In this document: piece after piece, positions 50,487 through 62,149 of the stretch | Position numbering within the stretch: the first letter of the stretch is position 1 | How the letters are laid out: every line of letters begins with the position of its first letter | Source: Ecdyonurus torrentis | Taxonomy: Eukaryota > Arthropoda > Insecta > Ephemeroptera > Heptageniidae | Assembly: GCA_949318235.1 (NCBI GenBank) | Contig: OX439137.1 | Coordinates: 15,646,350 to 15,710,349 of the forward strand | Length of the DNA stretch: 64,000 nucleotides | Reading direction: 5' to 3' | The notes under the pieces: model-generated | Databases searched by the model: none | Seen by the model: the letters and a program-made list of their open reading frames with translations, nothing else | Told to the model about the DNA's origin: nothing | Made by a program: the position numbers and the translations under genes

Positions 50487-50840
50487 GGTGTTGTAATGGA
50501 AAATATCCCTACCACATTTCACATGGATTGCAAGTACTTTGTTCAATTCAAGAATATCTCTACAAGGGAGTGACAGCTAGAAGCTGGGAGTGACATTCTT
50601 GAATCATACAAGTACTTGCAAACCACATGTGAAAAAGCTAGGATGTGTAACTCATTTTTTATCACATTAAGCATAATGTGTATCTTATTATTTTTTTTTT
50701 TTTCATGGAAAGCAAAATGTGTAATTTGTTTCAGAATGTAACATGTGTTGCAAATTTTGCTTGCTGTGACAAAATTAACATTTATAGCTTCAATCGAGTG
50801 ATAAAAAAACAAGATACGCATATTTTCAGTTTCAAAATCG
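50487..50840. mobile_element. Fold-back element, family F copy 3
   Basis: Shares the ATAATGTGTATCTTA, AAGCAAAATGTGTAA and AAACAAGATACGCATATTTT subrepeats with family F. A nested inverted repeat (ATTGCAAGTACTTTG ... CAAGTACTTGCAAA) lies in its left part (about 50,528-50,622). Confidence 0.65.
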
Positions 50841-51074
50841 ATAATATACTTTGGAGTTTTTATGACAAAATTAGCTTAACTGTATCAATTGAAATGAACT
50901 GGCTATATTTATTTATGTTAAAGGAAATCCTGTACCTAAAAACATGGATATGAGCTATTATATCCCTTAAACCTTTTCAACTCTTGCAAACTACGGTTAA
51001 AAAATTATAAAGTACTAGGCAACTTTAGGAATTCATGACATCACAAAATCTAGGTCTTGGCAATAAACATTGTA

Positions 51075-52109
51075 CAGGGGCGGATCCAGGAATTTTGTTT
51101 GGGGGGGGCGATCTCCCAGGAAAATAAACATGATGGACCCGGGGGGGGGGGGGGGTAGCGCGCCGCAGGCGAAAAATTTTATTTGGCCACGCCCCTTTTT
51201 GGAAAAAAATGCGAAATTAGTATGCCTTTGAAAAAATATTCTTGAATTGCCAAAATTTTTATTTTGTATTTTTTTCCTTTTTTTTATGTAAGCAAAAAAA
51301 AAAAAAAAAAAAAAATTAGAAGTATACAAAATGTTTTCAGAAATATTTTCTATTTTGATCTCTGTTAAATTATTAATGTTATTTCAATGAAAAAAAAAAA
51401 AAAAATCTTGAAAAAAAAGGGCAAAATTAAAAAAATAAACTATTAATATTTTTCTGTTTTTTTTTTCTGTTTTTTTTTTTCTTTTTTTTTTTTTGGTATA
51501 CCAATCTACTAAAAATTGTTTTGCACTTTTTAAAACTATAATGATTCATAATAGTTTTAAAAAGTGCAAAACAATTTTTTATGATATATTGTAAAACATA
51601 ACTTATATTTGGATGAAAAATATTTTGAGATAAAAATTATCAAATTTACATTAAAGTTTTTTTTTTTTTAGTTCTTATCGCAAGCAAAATATTTCTTGGA
51701 TGTCCAAGTATTAACAGAACTATATCTCTTATATACTACCCTGATGACATGACAACTAGGGGATGTTAAAAAAAAATTTTTTTGTTATATAATCAGGATT
51801 CAAACGCTTATCCCGCAATAAAAGTTGCGCCGAAGGCGCAAAAAAATTTTTTTATGAACTAATTTTTTTCAATTTTTGCTCATTTTTTTTCCACCCACGT
51901 GGGCCGTTTGGGGGGGGATGTTAAAAAAAATTTTTTTGTTATATAATCAGGATTCAAACGCTTATCCCGCAATAAAAGTTGCGCCGAAGGCGCAAAAAAA
52001 TTTTTTTATGAACTAATTTTTTTCAATTTTTGCTCATTTTTTTTCCACCCACGTGGGCCGTTTGGGGGGGGCGGTCGCCCCCACCGCCCCCCCCCTGGAT
52101 CCGCCCCTG
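51075..52109. mobile_element. Non-autonomous hAT transposon with exact 8-bp TSD
   Basis: Terminal inverted repeats CAGGGGCGGATCCAGG ... CCTGGATCCGCCCCTG flanked by the perfect 8-bp duplication ACATTGTA (51,067-51,074 and 52,110-52,117), diagnostic of hAT insertion. No transposase frame remains. The interior is homopolymer-rich and contains a tandem duplication of about 155 bp (51,761-51,915; 51,916-about 52,068). The intact target duplication suggests a fairly recent insertion. Confidence 0.95.
51761..52068. repeat. Tandem duplication of about 155 bp inside the hAT element
   Basis: Two nearly identical units, each running from GGATGTTAAAAAAAA through GTTGCGCCGAAGGCGCAAA to CCACGTGGGCCGTTTGGGG, differing mainly in A-run length. 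Each unit carries a perfect TTGCGCC(GAA)GGCGCAA hairpin. Confidence 0.9.
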
Positions 52110-52119
52110 ACATTGTATA

Positions 52120-52940
52120 AAGCGGGATATCTAAATTTACAAGTTTTCAGCCCATAGTTTGCTATGCTACAGAAGTGTTAATAGGGATACAATAATTTAT
52201 GTCTGTTCTGTATAAAAAAGGTTTCATTTTGTGATTTATCAGGATTATTTTAAGCTCCAAATATTACTAACAAGATTTTTAAACTCACCAAGTAAAAATC
52301 ATTTAATATTCCTCAAATACTGTTAATCATGTTTTTTATAACATACACATTATAATCAATTTTTCACAAATGCCTGTAAATCCAATTATTTATACAGCTT
52401 CTTGCTAAATATAACTAATCAATGTAACAAAATTTAGAGTATTCATTAATAAATTTGAATACTTTTTTTTTTTTGTAATTTTAGTTTTGGTTTTTTTAAT
52501 TTTTACATTTTTTTAAATGTTAAAATTTTGGTCTTAATTGCAATTAAAATTATGGAATGTCTTATACATTGGCCTTATAATTAAAAAATAAAACTCTAAA
52601 CTTATAAATTTAAACATAAAATACAATGACATAAATTATTATTACTTTTAATGCAATTTTATATATATATATATAGAATTTCGATTTATCCCGTTCTTGT
52701 TTTTAATTGATGATTTATCTTATTTGACATATTAATCTGAACACAATTAAGCTCTGTTTATATTACATTACAACATTAATATATATATATTATTGTAAAT
52801 AATTTTTGTTTGTAAAACTTATAAGAGCTTATAGAGTAATAAAAGGCACTTAATATACTTTGCTATTTTTGTTTATAAATTATATGTTTTATAGTTAGAG
52901 TATGTACTCACAATCATAAATTATAATAAATTTCAGTAAA
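52120..52940. other. Non-coding AT-rich stretch
   Basis: No gene or named repeat family seen; short TA runs only. Confidence 0.4.
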
Positions 52941-52949
52941 GGATAGAAG

Positions 52950-53120
52950 CAGGGTCAGACTGGCACTCAAGGAGCCTTGTCTAGGAAAGGGGCCCTCTAG
53001 GGGCCTCAAAATGGGCATAACGCCATTGTTACGGCCTTTTTAGAGACCCAAGGAGTCTCCAAACAGGTGGGGCCTTGTCCGCTTTTGCGGACTAACACTT
53101 ATGGCCAGTCCAAGCCTCTG
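52950..53120. mobile_element. Short hAT-like MITE, 171 bp
   Basis: Ends CAGGGTCAGACTGGC ... GGCCAGTCCAAGCCTCTG and an 8-bp flanking duplication with one mismatch, GATAGAAG (52,942-52,949) and GATAGAGG (53,121-53,128). GC-richer than its surroundings. hAT assignment is inferred from the 8-bp duplication and CAG...CTG ends. Confidence 0.6.
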
Positions 53121-53290
53121 GATAGAGGAAACCAGCAAGGGTCTTACCATAGTAAAATGTCCTATAGTTTGGTTGAAAGTCAGACTAACACAAAACTAAT
53201 AATAAAAATAAAAGACTTTTTTATCATCAGTGTTGGCAAGATTTTCAACAAACTATGACTCTAGTTTCTTCTATCCTTTCTTTCTAATTT
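53121..53290. mobile_element. Family I inverted-repeat copy
   Basis: AAACCAGCAAGGGTCTTACC and CCTATAGTTTGGTTGAAA in the left half are mirrored by the TTTTCAACAAACTATGACTC block and TTTCTTCTATCCTTT in the right half. Same family as 28.9-30.0 kb and 56.5-56.75 kb. Confidence 0.6.
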
Positions 53291-53521
53291 TATCATATTC
53301 AACAGTAACAGTTTATTTTCACTAAAATTTATCTAAATCTTTTTAAAAAAGATTTTAAATTTTTTTTAAAGTTTACCATTTTAAATATAAGGTGTTTATT
53401 AAAATTATTTGTATTTTTATATTTGAATGACATCAGAAGTAGAGATAAAGATTTTTCATTTTGGAAGACAATAAATCTGACATTGAGAGGCATATTTTAT
53501 AATAATAATAATAATTAATTG

Positions 53522-53602
53522 TTAGGAATGCTGATCTTCAGTCTGTGGTCCTCCTTGTAAATCTTCACATAAAGATTGAAGATGGAGCAAAACACCAGAA
53601 AT
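53522..53602 (-). CDS. Last exon of the 61.7-53.5 kb gene
   Basis: Acceptor TTCTTCTAG at 53,603. Encodes ISGVLLHLQSLCEDLQGG and a short polar tail, TAA at 53,524-53,522. Helical in continuation of the previous exon. Confidence 0.82.
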   Translation of the reverse strand: MSGVLLHLQSLCEDLQGGPQTEDQHS

Positions 53603-56600
53603 CTAGAAGAAAAATGTATAAGTATAAACAATTAAGATTCTTTAAATATTAATTCAATTAGAAAATCAAAATTTATCTATGTTTTAATATTAAATCTTTT
53701 TATTATCATACTAGTCCAAAGTCGATTTTTCATTAAAAATTAGGGGATTTCAATTTGGATATGTAATACACATTAAGAAAAAATTGTCTATGTGCATGGT
53801 TGATAATGAAAATATTTGATAGAAAAACACATAGATAGATTAGGAAAAATTGAGGAAAATTGAGCCTAGACTCACAGGAATACCATTTTAGAGAAAATGA
53901 TTTCTAACCCAGGTCAAAAAATATTAATGCATCAAGCATTAATTAAGTGTATCGATGTTGTTGCGAGCAATATGTGTAACACGTTTCTTGTCACGTGAAG
54001 CAATATGTGTAAGTCGTTATTTGTCACGCGTAGCAATATGTGTATTGTTACATCTAAACTTATTAATTCTAACCGCGATGGTTTTTTCCTTATACGCTTG
54101 TTACATCTAAATCCATGTAAATATTTGTGTTAACTGTGCCATCAAGATCTTAACCTTGTTTTGGACTTTATCGTGGTAAGGGTGTATCTTGAGCCTATTG
54201 CTATTTTCATTAAAATTCTATATCTATATACTAACCTTATCAACTTTTAGTTGTATCTTAGCTTGAATTTCTGGATTTGATTCTGCTAAAATCTCAGCTC
54301 GGAATGACTGTAAACCACCTGCGACACGAACCATTTGTTGCTGCAATTGCTCTAGTTTTAAAGCCTGGAATAAAACAACAACATGACTTAGGGTTCAGTG
54401 CATATTTTATTTAATTATTAGTTGTTGTTTTTTTTTTGTTTTTTTTTTTTAATATCATAAAAAGGGTTTCATTATACTATTAATAATATTTAAGTAACAA
54501 GTTTTAACACGTTTAAGGAATTGAAACTAACGAAAGGATGAAGAGATGTGGTACAGTACTCTTGTAAGTCACTGATGTACATTACGTATTTTGTAATAAA
54601 ACATGCTTTTATGAATATTTAATTAATTTAACTGCCATTAACATAACAATATTTTATGTTGCATGATAAAAACTTATTAGTAGAATATACCCCCACCCCT
54701 TAAAATTTAGCAATCAGTTTTAATGTGCAAAACAACAACAGATAAATGATGACAAAATAATAATTAAAATTATTACCCAGAAAAATGTAAAAATACATTA
54801 TACTTACATTAGCAGGTGTCATTTCCTCCTTGGGTTTCTCTTGCTCAGTGGTTTCTGGTTGTGCAGGTGCAGCTTGAGCTTGCTGACTTGAACCTGCTGC
54901 AGCTGCAGCCTCTCCCTCTTGGAAGCCACTACTATCAGACTGTGCACTGCCTGATCTGCTTAACACTTGAACAGAAGCAGCAGCAGCAGCAACAACAGCG
55001 ATAGCACCAGCTTCTTCCTCAGCAATACCAGACTGAAATATCACACACAATGAGATAAACTGAACATCAAGAATGGACATGCTAAATCAATGTTTACCTG
55101 TTGAAGTGAACGAACTACCCGATTGAGCTTGGAATTTGTATAGTGAAGATCTGTCATTTTGAACAAAATTTGTTAAGTGTAGTTCGTTCATTTCGACGGG
55201 TAAGCATCGATATTCAATAATTTATCTTACAGACTCAGAGAGAAAATATCATGAACATTCATAGTTTCTCTCTGAATCTGTACCTTGATTGAAAGTCCAT
55301 AGCTTGGTGAAGATCTTATTGGCACAGTTAACACAAATAACTAAATTGAAGATGTTTTGAGGGCAATGGCCCTGTTTTTTGATAACTGAAAGTGTAATAT
55401 AGTGGAGTACACACTAGGCAACTGAAAAAGTGGAATGTCGCCCTTGAAATATGTTAAAAAATAAATATAAAAATTTGTGTTAACTTGAGCCGACAAGATT
55501 TTCCCCAAGCTACGCCCACGGAATTCATCATGGTAATGTACTTGTTGACTTCCCTATTCTGCCTTTTGATCATATATTTAAACCAGTCGTGATTTAAACA
55601 AAATTGATTTTATTACCTAATTAATTACATCAATGATTTCATTTATCAGCACGGCCAAAAAGTTCAGGTAATATACTCTATTGGTTAAAGAAATCTCATG
55701 TGTTATATCTTAAACAAGGATATGAAAATAACTGCGTTGACACATTTTATACTTGGGTATAAAATTGACAAATAAGAATTAAAATAATTGCTTACATCAT
55801 AAAAATAATAATAATAATAAATGATTAAAATATAGCCTAATTATGAAATAATGTTAAAAATATTAATACTGCACCATGATATTTCTTATGTTATACTCTC
55901 TGTGTTGAAGTCAGACTGTGTTTAACTGATAATGAAAGTGCTTTTGAATATGCATGGCTGATAAATGAGAACATGTTGAATTTACAAAGCAATTAACTAT
56001 ATGGCTTAAATAAGAAAGAGATGCTATTTTTAGAGCATATATTAGGCTATAATTAATGATAAAAATAAGTAGCATTACTTTTTACAACTCTGCTTGATCA
56101 AATATTGCTGGGAGAGATTCCAGTATAAAAAATAATTATAAAAAAAAATGATATGCCTATATTTTATTATTTTAATTTAATAAGTGTAAAAATCATCCCT
56201 CTCACAAAGTTAAAAATTACCAATTACAATATGAAATGTATACAAAATCTTTTAGATCCGCTAAGGAAATGGTAATTTAAAACACAATCAAGAAGCTTAA
56301 TTTTGAAATGACTTTTTTATAGTTGATAAATTGAGAAATTAACAACACTGGGAGTTAGTAACTGTGTTAAACAGAATTACATAACCATATATATATATAT
56401 TTTTTTTTTTTCAGTGTGCTTAAACATACACTCTTTTATAAATAAATAATGATGTAATTTCTTTGTTGCTAAGAACTAATTAACATTAAAAATAATAAAT
56501 AAAAGTTGATAAATTTGAAAGAAGGTATAGGAGAAACTATAGCAATAAAGGACTTACCATAGCAAAGAGTTCTATAGTTTGGTGAAAAGCTTGCCGAGCA

Positions 56601-59600
56601 CAGATATAAAAAACTAAAACATTTGATGTTTTTTTATTTGTGCTATAGAAAAATTTTCACACTCTCTTCACTATTATGGTAAGGCCCTTGCTGGTTTCTC
56701 CTATCATTTTCTTTCAAATTTATCATACCTAACCGCGATGGTTTGTTTTCCTTAATATATAACCCTAAATAAAAGTTGATATCTTATACTTAAAAAAAAA
56801 AAAGACTCACCATATCAGGAGAATGAAAAGATGATCCTGGAACTGAATTATCAAATTCAGATGTATTTTTATTATGAGACAATAACGCAGTATTATTATT
56901 ATCAGTCATTTCTCTCCAGTTATCTTCATCAGTACTCGAAACTCTACTTTGGCGTTTTAAACTTCCTCTTCTTGTTGAAGCTGTTGATACTTTTCTAAGT
57001 AATTCAGCATTATTATCATTATTTTCAGAAGCAATTGATCCTCTACCACTCGTCTGAGATTCATTTTTAATATCAACATTTCTATCATCAACACTAGTAG
57101 ATGGTAAAACTTTCATATTTAATAAATCAGAATCATAAGATTCTGATCTTTTTAAACTATCATCATTATCAACTTCTTCTATAGATGAAAATGTATTATA
57201 AGCTAATTTATTACTTTTATCTAATGTAACTGGTGGAGATGGATTCCAATTTTCAGATTCCCAACTACTTAAACTTGTTGAGCTTAATCTTTTATTAAAA
57301 CTAATATGTCGTTGTAATGTAGGATTATTTATAATTGGATTTGGTTTATTTTGAATAGGTGTAGAAGTAGCTATTGATTCTGGTGTTGTAGAATCTGAAT
57401 CTATAGTTATATTATTTTCTTCGTTATTATTATTTGTATTATTAATGTTTTCATTATTATTATTATTAGCATTACGTTTTGGTGATAAATTTCTTCTACT
57501 ATATCTTTTTGTAAATTTTCTTTTATATTCATCTTCACTTTCTTCAGATTCTTCACTAAAACTAGTATTTGATGATAGCAAAGAATCTTTATGAACTAAA
57601 GGTGGTCTAGGTCTTTTTATTTCAATTGTAGTATCAGGTAATAGTGGTTGTGGTAAGCTTTCTATGGAAGTATCCTGGCAACAATATCAAAGAACAAATT
57701 TATACTCTATACAAAAATGTATGCACTTCATTATTTTCTACATAAATTGGAAAGTAAACATGTAGTAGACTTGGTAGAGACCCTCATGATTGTGACGATA
57801 TATATTTTTATCATTTGAAAATTATTGCTAAATTTTCTATGTTATTCTTATGAGAAAAACACACACTTAATTTAAATGTTAAAAATATGTTGCCTTGATG
57901 TGAAATCAAGGTCTAATCAAGGTCTTAGGAAATCAGTTTACTTATTTACAGCATTTTCAAGCAAGGCAAACTTAATGCAAATTTTGACAGAATAGATAGT
58001 ACCCCTCTGTTATACCTAATAATAAAATAATAAATAATAAAAAAAGTAATAATAATAAAAAAACTGAAGTACAGTACTATTTTTCCCCGTGCTCTATCTC
58101 ACTTACACTCTACCAATAAGCCTCATTATATAAACACTTTTTGTGGTTGTAGAGTCATAAACTATTCATTCAGCTTTGTTTGAAATAAAATATTGAAACA
58201 ATCATCAATGCTTTTATTAAAAGCAGATTAAAAAATAATAGGTAATAATAAAAATAAAAATGCTTTAAGTCAACTGTTCCTATTTCTAAGTATGCAAAAC
58301 AAAATTTATCCTTCAATTTAAAAGTACAGTATTATGTGGCATCGCAATCCAGTTATATATTGATGGACAAGGGATGGAAGACTTTATCACGCTTACAACT
58401 ACTGTATAATAGTCATCCATAATTTTTACAATTGATGGTAAACATTTTGATTATAAAGCAATACTTAATTATAATTATAATATTCAAGCTATATTAAAAA
58501 CATAGAAGTAAAAAAGTAATAAAAAAATAAATAAAAAAGCTCAATAAAAGCAATAATACCTTAGCGTCCTGTTTACATTCAATAAGATCCCCGTCTCCGC
58601 TAAAAGTGTAAGAGCGATGTCCCATGATGATTCTCCTCCTCGGTACGTCAGGACTCTTACTTTGTGCTTGGGTTTTTAGGAAAAGTCGGTTGTCTGGGTT
58701 AAGAACACTTCCAGTCTACAACATTCATTACAGCACACACAATTAGCTTACAAATCTATTTATTTATATTAAGGCGGGAAATCAGCTACTACGGGATTTG
58801 ACTAAAAAGTCGTAAAGAAGGAAAAATCTGAAATTTTGCATGGTGATGCATTAGGTTAAGGCAACTTCAAAAATGTAAAAATTTTGGGGGGTCACCATGC
58901 TAGATTTTGAATTACGATTTTTTGAAGTTTTCTTCCCAAAAGAGGCCATGTTAATTTTAGTAAATTTCAAAAATTATTTTATTTCTTATTGATGGTCACG
59001 GGTACTGAAATTTTTATCATGGGTAGCTGTTATCATTAAGTTTGAGGTGACATCAAAAAATTAGGTAGTTTTCTTTTTATATTTTGAGATACGAGCGAAC
59101 TAAAGACAACCCTTAAAGGATATACCGTATTATTTAAAAAAAGTGCATTTTTTTAAAATTGTACTACTTATTTTAAAATATTAAAACAATAGCAGCAGAA
59201 ATTATTGCATATTAAAAATTTAACTTGAGAATGGAGAAAGGTATAAGTTGAAGAGCTTAAAAATATAATAAATTTATAGTTGCATAATTCTTTAGTCAAT
59301 TAAATTACCCACAAAAAAAATATTACCTAAAATTTAGTTATTTCTTCCCCTTTCTTCCGTCATTTAATGTAAAATGTTATTATTATTATATATCTATTTG
59401 GTCATGTATAATTTTTTTTTACGATATTACAATATCAAAACACTTTTCTTTTTTTACTAACATTTATGATGTAAAAAAATTCTACATAAGAATTTTTTAA
59501 AGGATACAATGGAAAAATAAAGGGAAAATAAAATGTTATAATTTATATTAATTTTTGCAAATGCATTTTGCTCTATATATTATGAAAAAAGTTATTTTAA

Positions 59601-59622
59601 TATATTAATATAACACATACAC

Positions 59623-59658
<36 letters not shown>

Positions 59659-59674
59659 ATATATTATTATATAT

Positions 59675-59727
<53 letters not shown>

Positions 59728-60508
59728 CACTTCAACCCTGACCTTTCTCAACACAACATGTGCTATTTAGGCAGCCAGTCAAGATTATTACTTATTACTT
59801 TATTATTTTGCACGTGGTTGTCTGATATAAAAATATGTTATTCACACGCCAGATGTGTATAAGCAAAAGCATGTTGTCAAAACTGACCTTTCTCAATTAC
59901 ATTGCGATGCACGAAAGAGAGACAAAGGTTTGGAAAATTATAGCACTACTTTCCAAAACCTTTTCAAATCGTCACCAAATTATGTTTAACAATTAACCTC
60001 AAACGAGATTTTTTTTTTTTTTTTTTTTTCCCACCATAAGTTTGTATTGCTTTCAATAGCACGTGTACCAAATTTCAAATCAATTTATTCATCAATTATG
60101 TGGGAAAAAATATCATGGAAAATATAGGACGCCCTATATGCTCACCATGTTATTTTTTTTCTCACACAACCGATGAACAAATTGATTTGAAAATTGGTAC
60201 ACATGATATTTAGGCAATACAAACGTATGCTGAATTAAAAAAAAAAAAAAAAAAAAAAAAAATCACGTCTGAGTTAATTGTTAAAACAAATGTGCATATC
60301 CTGACCCTTGCAATAAGAATTTTACTGTGACAATTAAAATGAGAGAAATGATTCCACCTCCAATTGAAAGTTGAAAAGTTCAACTCTTACAGTGCGTGAT
60401 TAAAAAGTTGTTAAAAGTTGAAAAGTGACGATATTATGCAGAGTAATCACAGCAATTTTAGCATATTATTAAAAGAAGTATTATACTTATTAGTTCGTAG
60501 AAATTCAC

Positions 60509-60545
<37 letters not shown>

Positions 60546-61206
60546 AAATAAGCAAAGCGTTTTAAAAGCATTTTGCATAAAAAAAATAATAGCGTACAAC
60601 ATTTAGGAATAGGTAAATATTATTTCTTACCTTGTACCAGCAAAACACATACTGGTCTTTTTATAATTCTATATAGATCATAAAAAAAAAAAGTGTATAG
60701 AGATCGAACTACTTTGTGTAAATGCACATGCAAGTGAGGTGATTTTTGACTTTATGGCAGAAATATCTTTTGAAATAACAAAAACGCATGTATTGACTGG
60801 AAAAAAAAATCGAAAAGTTCTATAAATAATAATGAAGTTTCAGAGTTATATGTAAAAATACATAAATACAAGAAGCAATATTTAAAATACGCATGATTTA
60901 CGTTACGGTATATCCTTTTTTCCATTAAAAGGTTCTTTTTTAATGTTTTTTACTTCACATGATCAAAACGTCGTTAGCAAAACTAAAATAATAAACTATA
61001 GAAACGTTTAATTACAACAGAAAAGAGAAAGAATGGTTTTAATTATATATAGTATTGGAAAACGTTTTGAATAGTTTTCTTTTTTCTTTCTTTTTCTTTT
61101 TCTTTTCTTTTCTTTTCTTTTTTTTCCCTCTTATTTCTTTATGTCTTTTTGCAATTCTTTTACCGAACTTTGTGAGTTTAATGTTTTATCCTAAAACGTA
61201 TTTTTC

Positions 61207-61253
<47 letters not shown>

Positions 61254-61692
61254 AATAAAATACAATTAACACAAAGCGATTTTTTTTTTATCGCAAATTG
61301 CATTTAAGATAAATTGAGAGTACGTAATGTTGTACTAACATCCCTCTATGACGCATCTTACCATAATAATTAATGACCCAACACCAGCATGACCAACAAT
61401 GAAAGCGACAACATACATTTACGTTAGCTCACCGGTTGTTGGTTGCTAGACTTCCAACTTTGGATTCTCGTGAGAACACTTTTGGACTGTTGAACTTTTT
61501 GCGCAGCATTTGCAAATCTCTGTTGTGGACTCATCTTAGGTGACTCTGGAACAGGTTCTGAGTTCACTGCAGTAGAAGTTGCGGCCGGTGCTGAGGCCAC
61601 AGAATGGCCATCAATAACACTGTGGTCGCGGTCTCGATATCGTAACCTCTCCATTATTTTCGCAACAATTGGCGAGGGAGTGTGGTTTGGGC
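53522..61692 (-). CDS. Unrecognised multi-exon gene, at least 570 aa
   Basis: Exons 61692-61433, 58715-58560, 57674-56811, 55032-54808, 54364-54236 and 53602-53522 (TAA) all have GT-AG borders and join in frame (all internal junctions phase 0). The frame stays open from the acceptor at 61,693 upstream of the first Met (PNHTPSPIVAKIMERL), so an earlier exon may exist beyond 61,692. Content: a basic/polar N-terminus, a serine-, asparagine- and acid-rich disordered middle, an alanine/glutamine-rich segment, and a helical C-terminal end (LEQLQQQMVRVAGGLQSF, then VLLHLQSLCEDL). No catalytic or membrane segment seen. I cannot name the family. It lies about 7 kb upstream of BRCA2 in the same orientation. 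Confidence 0.82.
53948..54058. mobile_element. Family F half-element
   Basis: ATCGATGTTGTTGCGAGC followed by three CAATATGTGTAA-type 33-bp subrepeats; the matching opposite arm is absent. Followed at about 54,070 by the CTAACCGCGATGG block of family I. Confidence 0.65.
54236..54364 (-). CDS. Exon: predicted helical segment
   Basis: 129 bp, acceptor TTATTCCAG at 54,365, donor GATAAG|GTTAGT at 54,236. Encodes ALKLEQLQQQMVRVAGGLQS and QAKIQLKVDK; leucine/glutamine pattern suggests a short coiled coil. Well-balanced codons, probably the most conserved part of the protein. Confidence 0.85.
54808..55032 (-). CDS. Exon: Ala/Gln/Glu-rich segment
   Basis: 225 bp, acceptor GATATTTCAG at 55,033, donor GCTAAT|GTAAGT at 54,808. 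Encodes an alanine run from GCT/GCA codons, RSGSAQSDSSGF and a QQAQAAPAQPETTEQEKPKE tail. Likely disordered. The plus-strand frame opposite it is a shadow. Confidence 0.85.
55265..55570. mobile_element. Family I related fragments in an intron
   Basis: CATAGCTTGGTGAAGATCTT with GTTAACACAAATA, and inverted TTTGTGTTAACTTGAGCC then CAAGATTTTCCCCAAGCTAC, match the family I arms. A separate short inverted repeat (TTGAAGTGAACGAACTAC against GTAGTTCGTTCATTTCG) is at 55,099-55,197. Confidence 0.5.
56520..56750. mobile_element. Family I inverted-repeat copy (best preserved)
   Basis: GGAGAAACTATAGCAATAAA, GACTTACCATAGCAAAGAG and TTTGGTGAAAAGCTTGCC at the left; the mirrored right half has GGCCCTTGCTGGTTTCTCC and ends in CTAACCGCGATGG. 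About 230 bp, intronic. Confidence 0.65.
56811..57674 (-). CDS. Large exon: Ser/Asn/acid-rich disordered region
   Basis: 864 bp (288 codons), acceptor GTTGCCAG at 57,675, donor GATATG|GTGAGT at 56,811. Begins DTSIESLPQPLLPDTTIEIK, then a serine/glutamate-rich stretch, an asparagine run (RNANNNNNENINN), and several R-x-S/S-P patches (SLKRSESYDS, TRRGSLKRQSRVSS) that look like phosphorylation sites. No folded domain evident. Confidence 0.88.
57675..58559 (-). other. Intron of the 61.7-53.5 kb gene
   Basis: 885 bp, GT-AG, AT-rich, no repeat family recognised. Confidence 0.75.
58560..58715 (-). CDS. Exon: conserved-looking 52-codon segment
   Basis: 156 bp, acceptor ATGTTGTAG at 58,716, donor GCTAAG|GTATTA at 58,560. 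Encodes TGSVLNPDNRLFLKTQ and RRRIIMGHRSYTFSGDGD, with markedly higher GC and balanced codons. No family recognised. Confidence 0.85.
59984..60290. mobile_element. Palindromic MITE, family L
   Basis: Ends ACAATTAACCTCAAACGAGA then T-run / A-run then TCACGTCTGAGTTAATTGTT. The inner arms pair (AAATCAATTTATTCATC with GATGAACAAATTGATTT). Only copy in this window. Confidence 0.65.
61209..61252. repeat. (AG)n microsatellite
   Basis: About 44 bp with one AAAG interruption near the end. Confidence 0.95.
61433..61692 (-). CDS. 5'-most recognised exon of the 61.7-53.5 kb gene
   Basis: 260 bp, acceptor TTTTACAG at 61,693, donor CAACCG|GTGAGC at 61,433. Reads HTPSPIVAKIMERLRYRDRD, an Ala/Pro/Ser linker and SPQQRFANAAQKVQQSKSVL. 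Translation could start at the internal ATG (61,654) or continue from an upstream exon in phase 2; the open, conserved-looking upstream dozen codons favour the latter. Confidence 0.82.
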
Positions 61693-61795
61693 CTGTAAAA
61701 TGTCAATATATTTAATAACAGATTATTAAATCTAGAATATAAGCAGGTACAGATACTATGATATAAAATTTATTGAATTTACTTTTATTTGAAAA

Positions 61796-62145
61796 CTTTA
61801 TAATGAGGACGATTAAAAAAAAATTTTTTAGGAGGTAATTTTATTTCATATTCTAATAGAGGACATTGTCCTGAATCTATTTACATACAAATTTTTAATT
61901 ATTGAAATCATTAAGTATTTTTATTTAATTTTTGAAAATCAAAAAATGACGTCACGGGCGTGTTGGCATAGGAAAAAGGTTACCCCCTATGATGTCATTT
62001 CGTGACTTTCAAAAAATTAATTAACAATACTTAATGAACTTAAAAATTAGAAATTCGTATACCTATCGATTCAGGACACTGTCCTCTTTTAGAAAACGCA
62101 ATAAAATTACCCCCTAATTTCTTTTAGTCTTCCTCAATGCCCCAT
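61796..62145. mobile_element. Palindromic MITE, family J copy 3 (best preserved)
   Basis: Left arm TAATGAGGACGATTAAAA, GGAGGTAATTTTATT, GAGGACATTGTCCTGAAT; right arm ATTCAGGACACTGTCCTC, AATAAAATTACCCCCTAA, GTCTTCCTCAATGCC. The central part contains TGACGTCACGGG (61,947) and ATGATGTCATTTCGTGAC. Upstream of, or in a 5' intron of, the neighbouring gene. Confidence 0.75.
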
Positions 62146-62149
62146 GGTA

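Larger units (their letters stand above)
58716..61432 (-). other. Long intron with repeats
   Basis: 2,717 bp. Holds a TA microsatellite (59,628-59,722), a palindromic element (59,984-60,290), poly-T/poly-A runs (for example 60,512-60,540) and an AG tract (61,209-61,252). No additional exon was recognised. Confidence 0.6.

Noticed and set aside
50543..50953. Overlapping frames of about 91 codons on both strands
   Set aside because: Within a family F element; AT-driven composition and no domain.
51033..51329. 98-codon minus-strand frame with a GALPPPPPGS segment
   Set aside because: Reads through the hAT terminal repeat and G/C homopolymer; not a transposase remnant.
52905..52960. Possible small minus-strand exon upstream of BRCA2 (donor-like GTGAGTAC)
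   Set aside because: No matching acceptor and no PALB2-like or other recognisable peptide.
54816..55004. Plus-strand 62-codon frame rich in Leu/Gln
   Set aside because: Complement of the Ala/Gln-rich exon at 54,808-55,032, which has proper splice sites on the minus strand.
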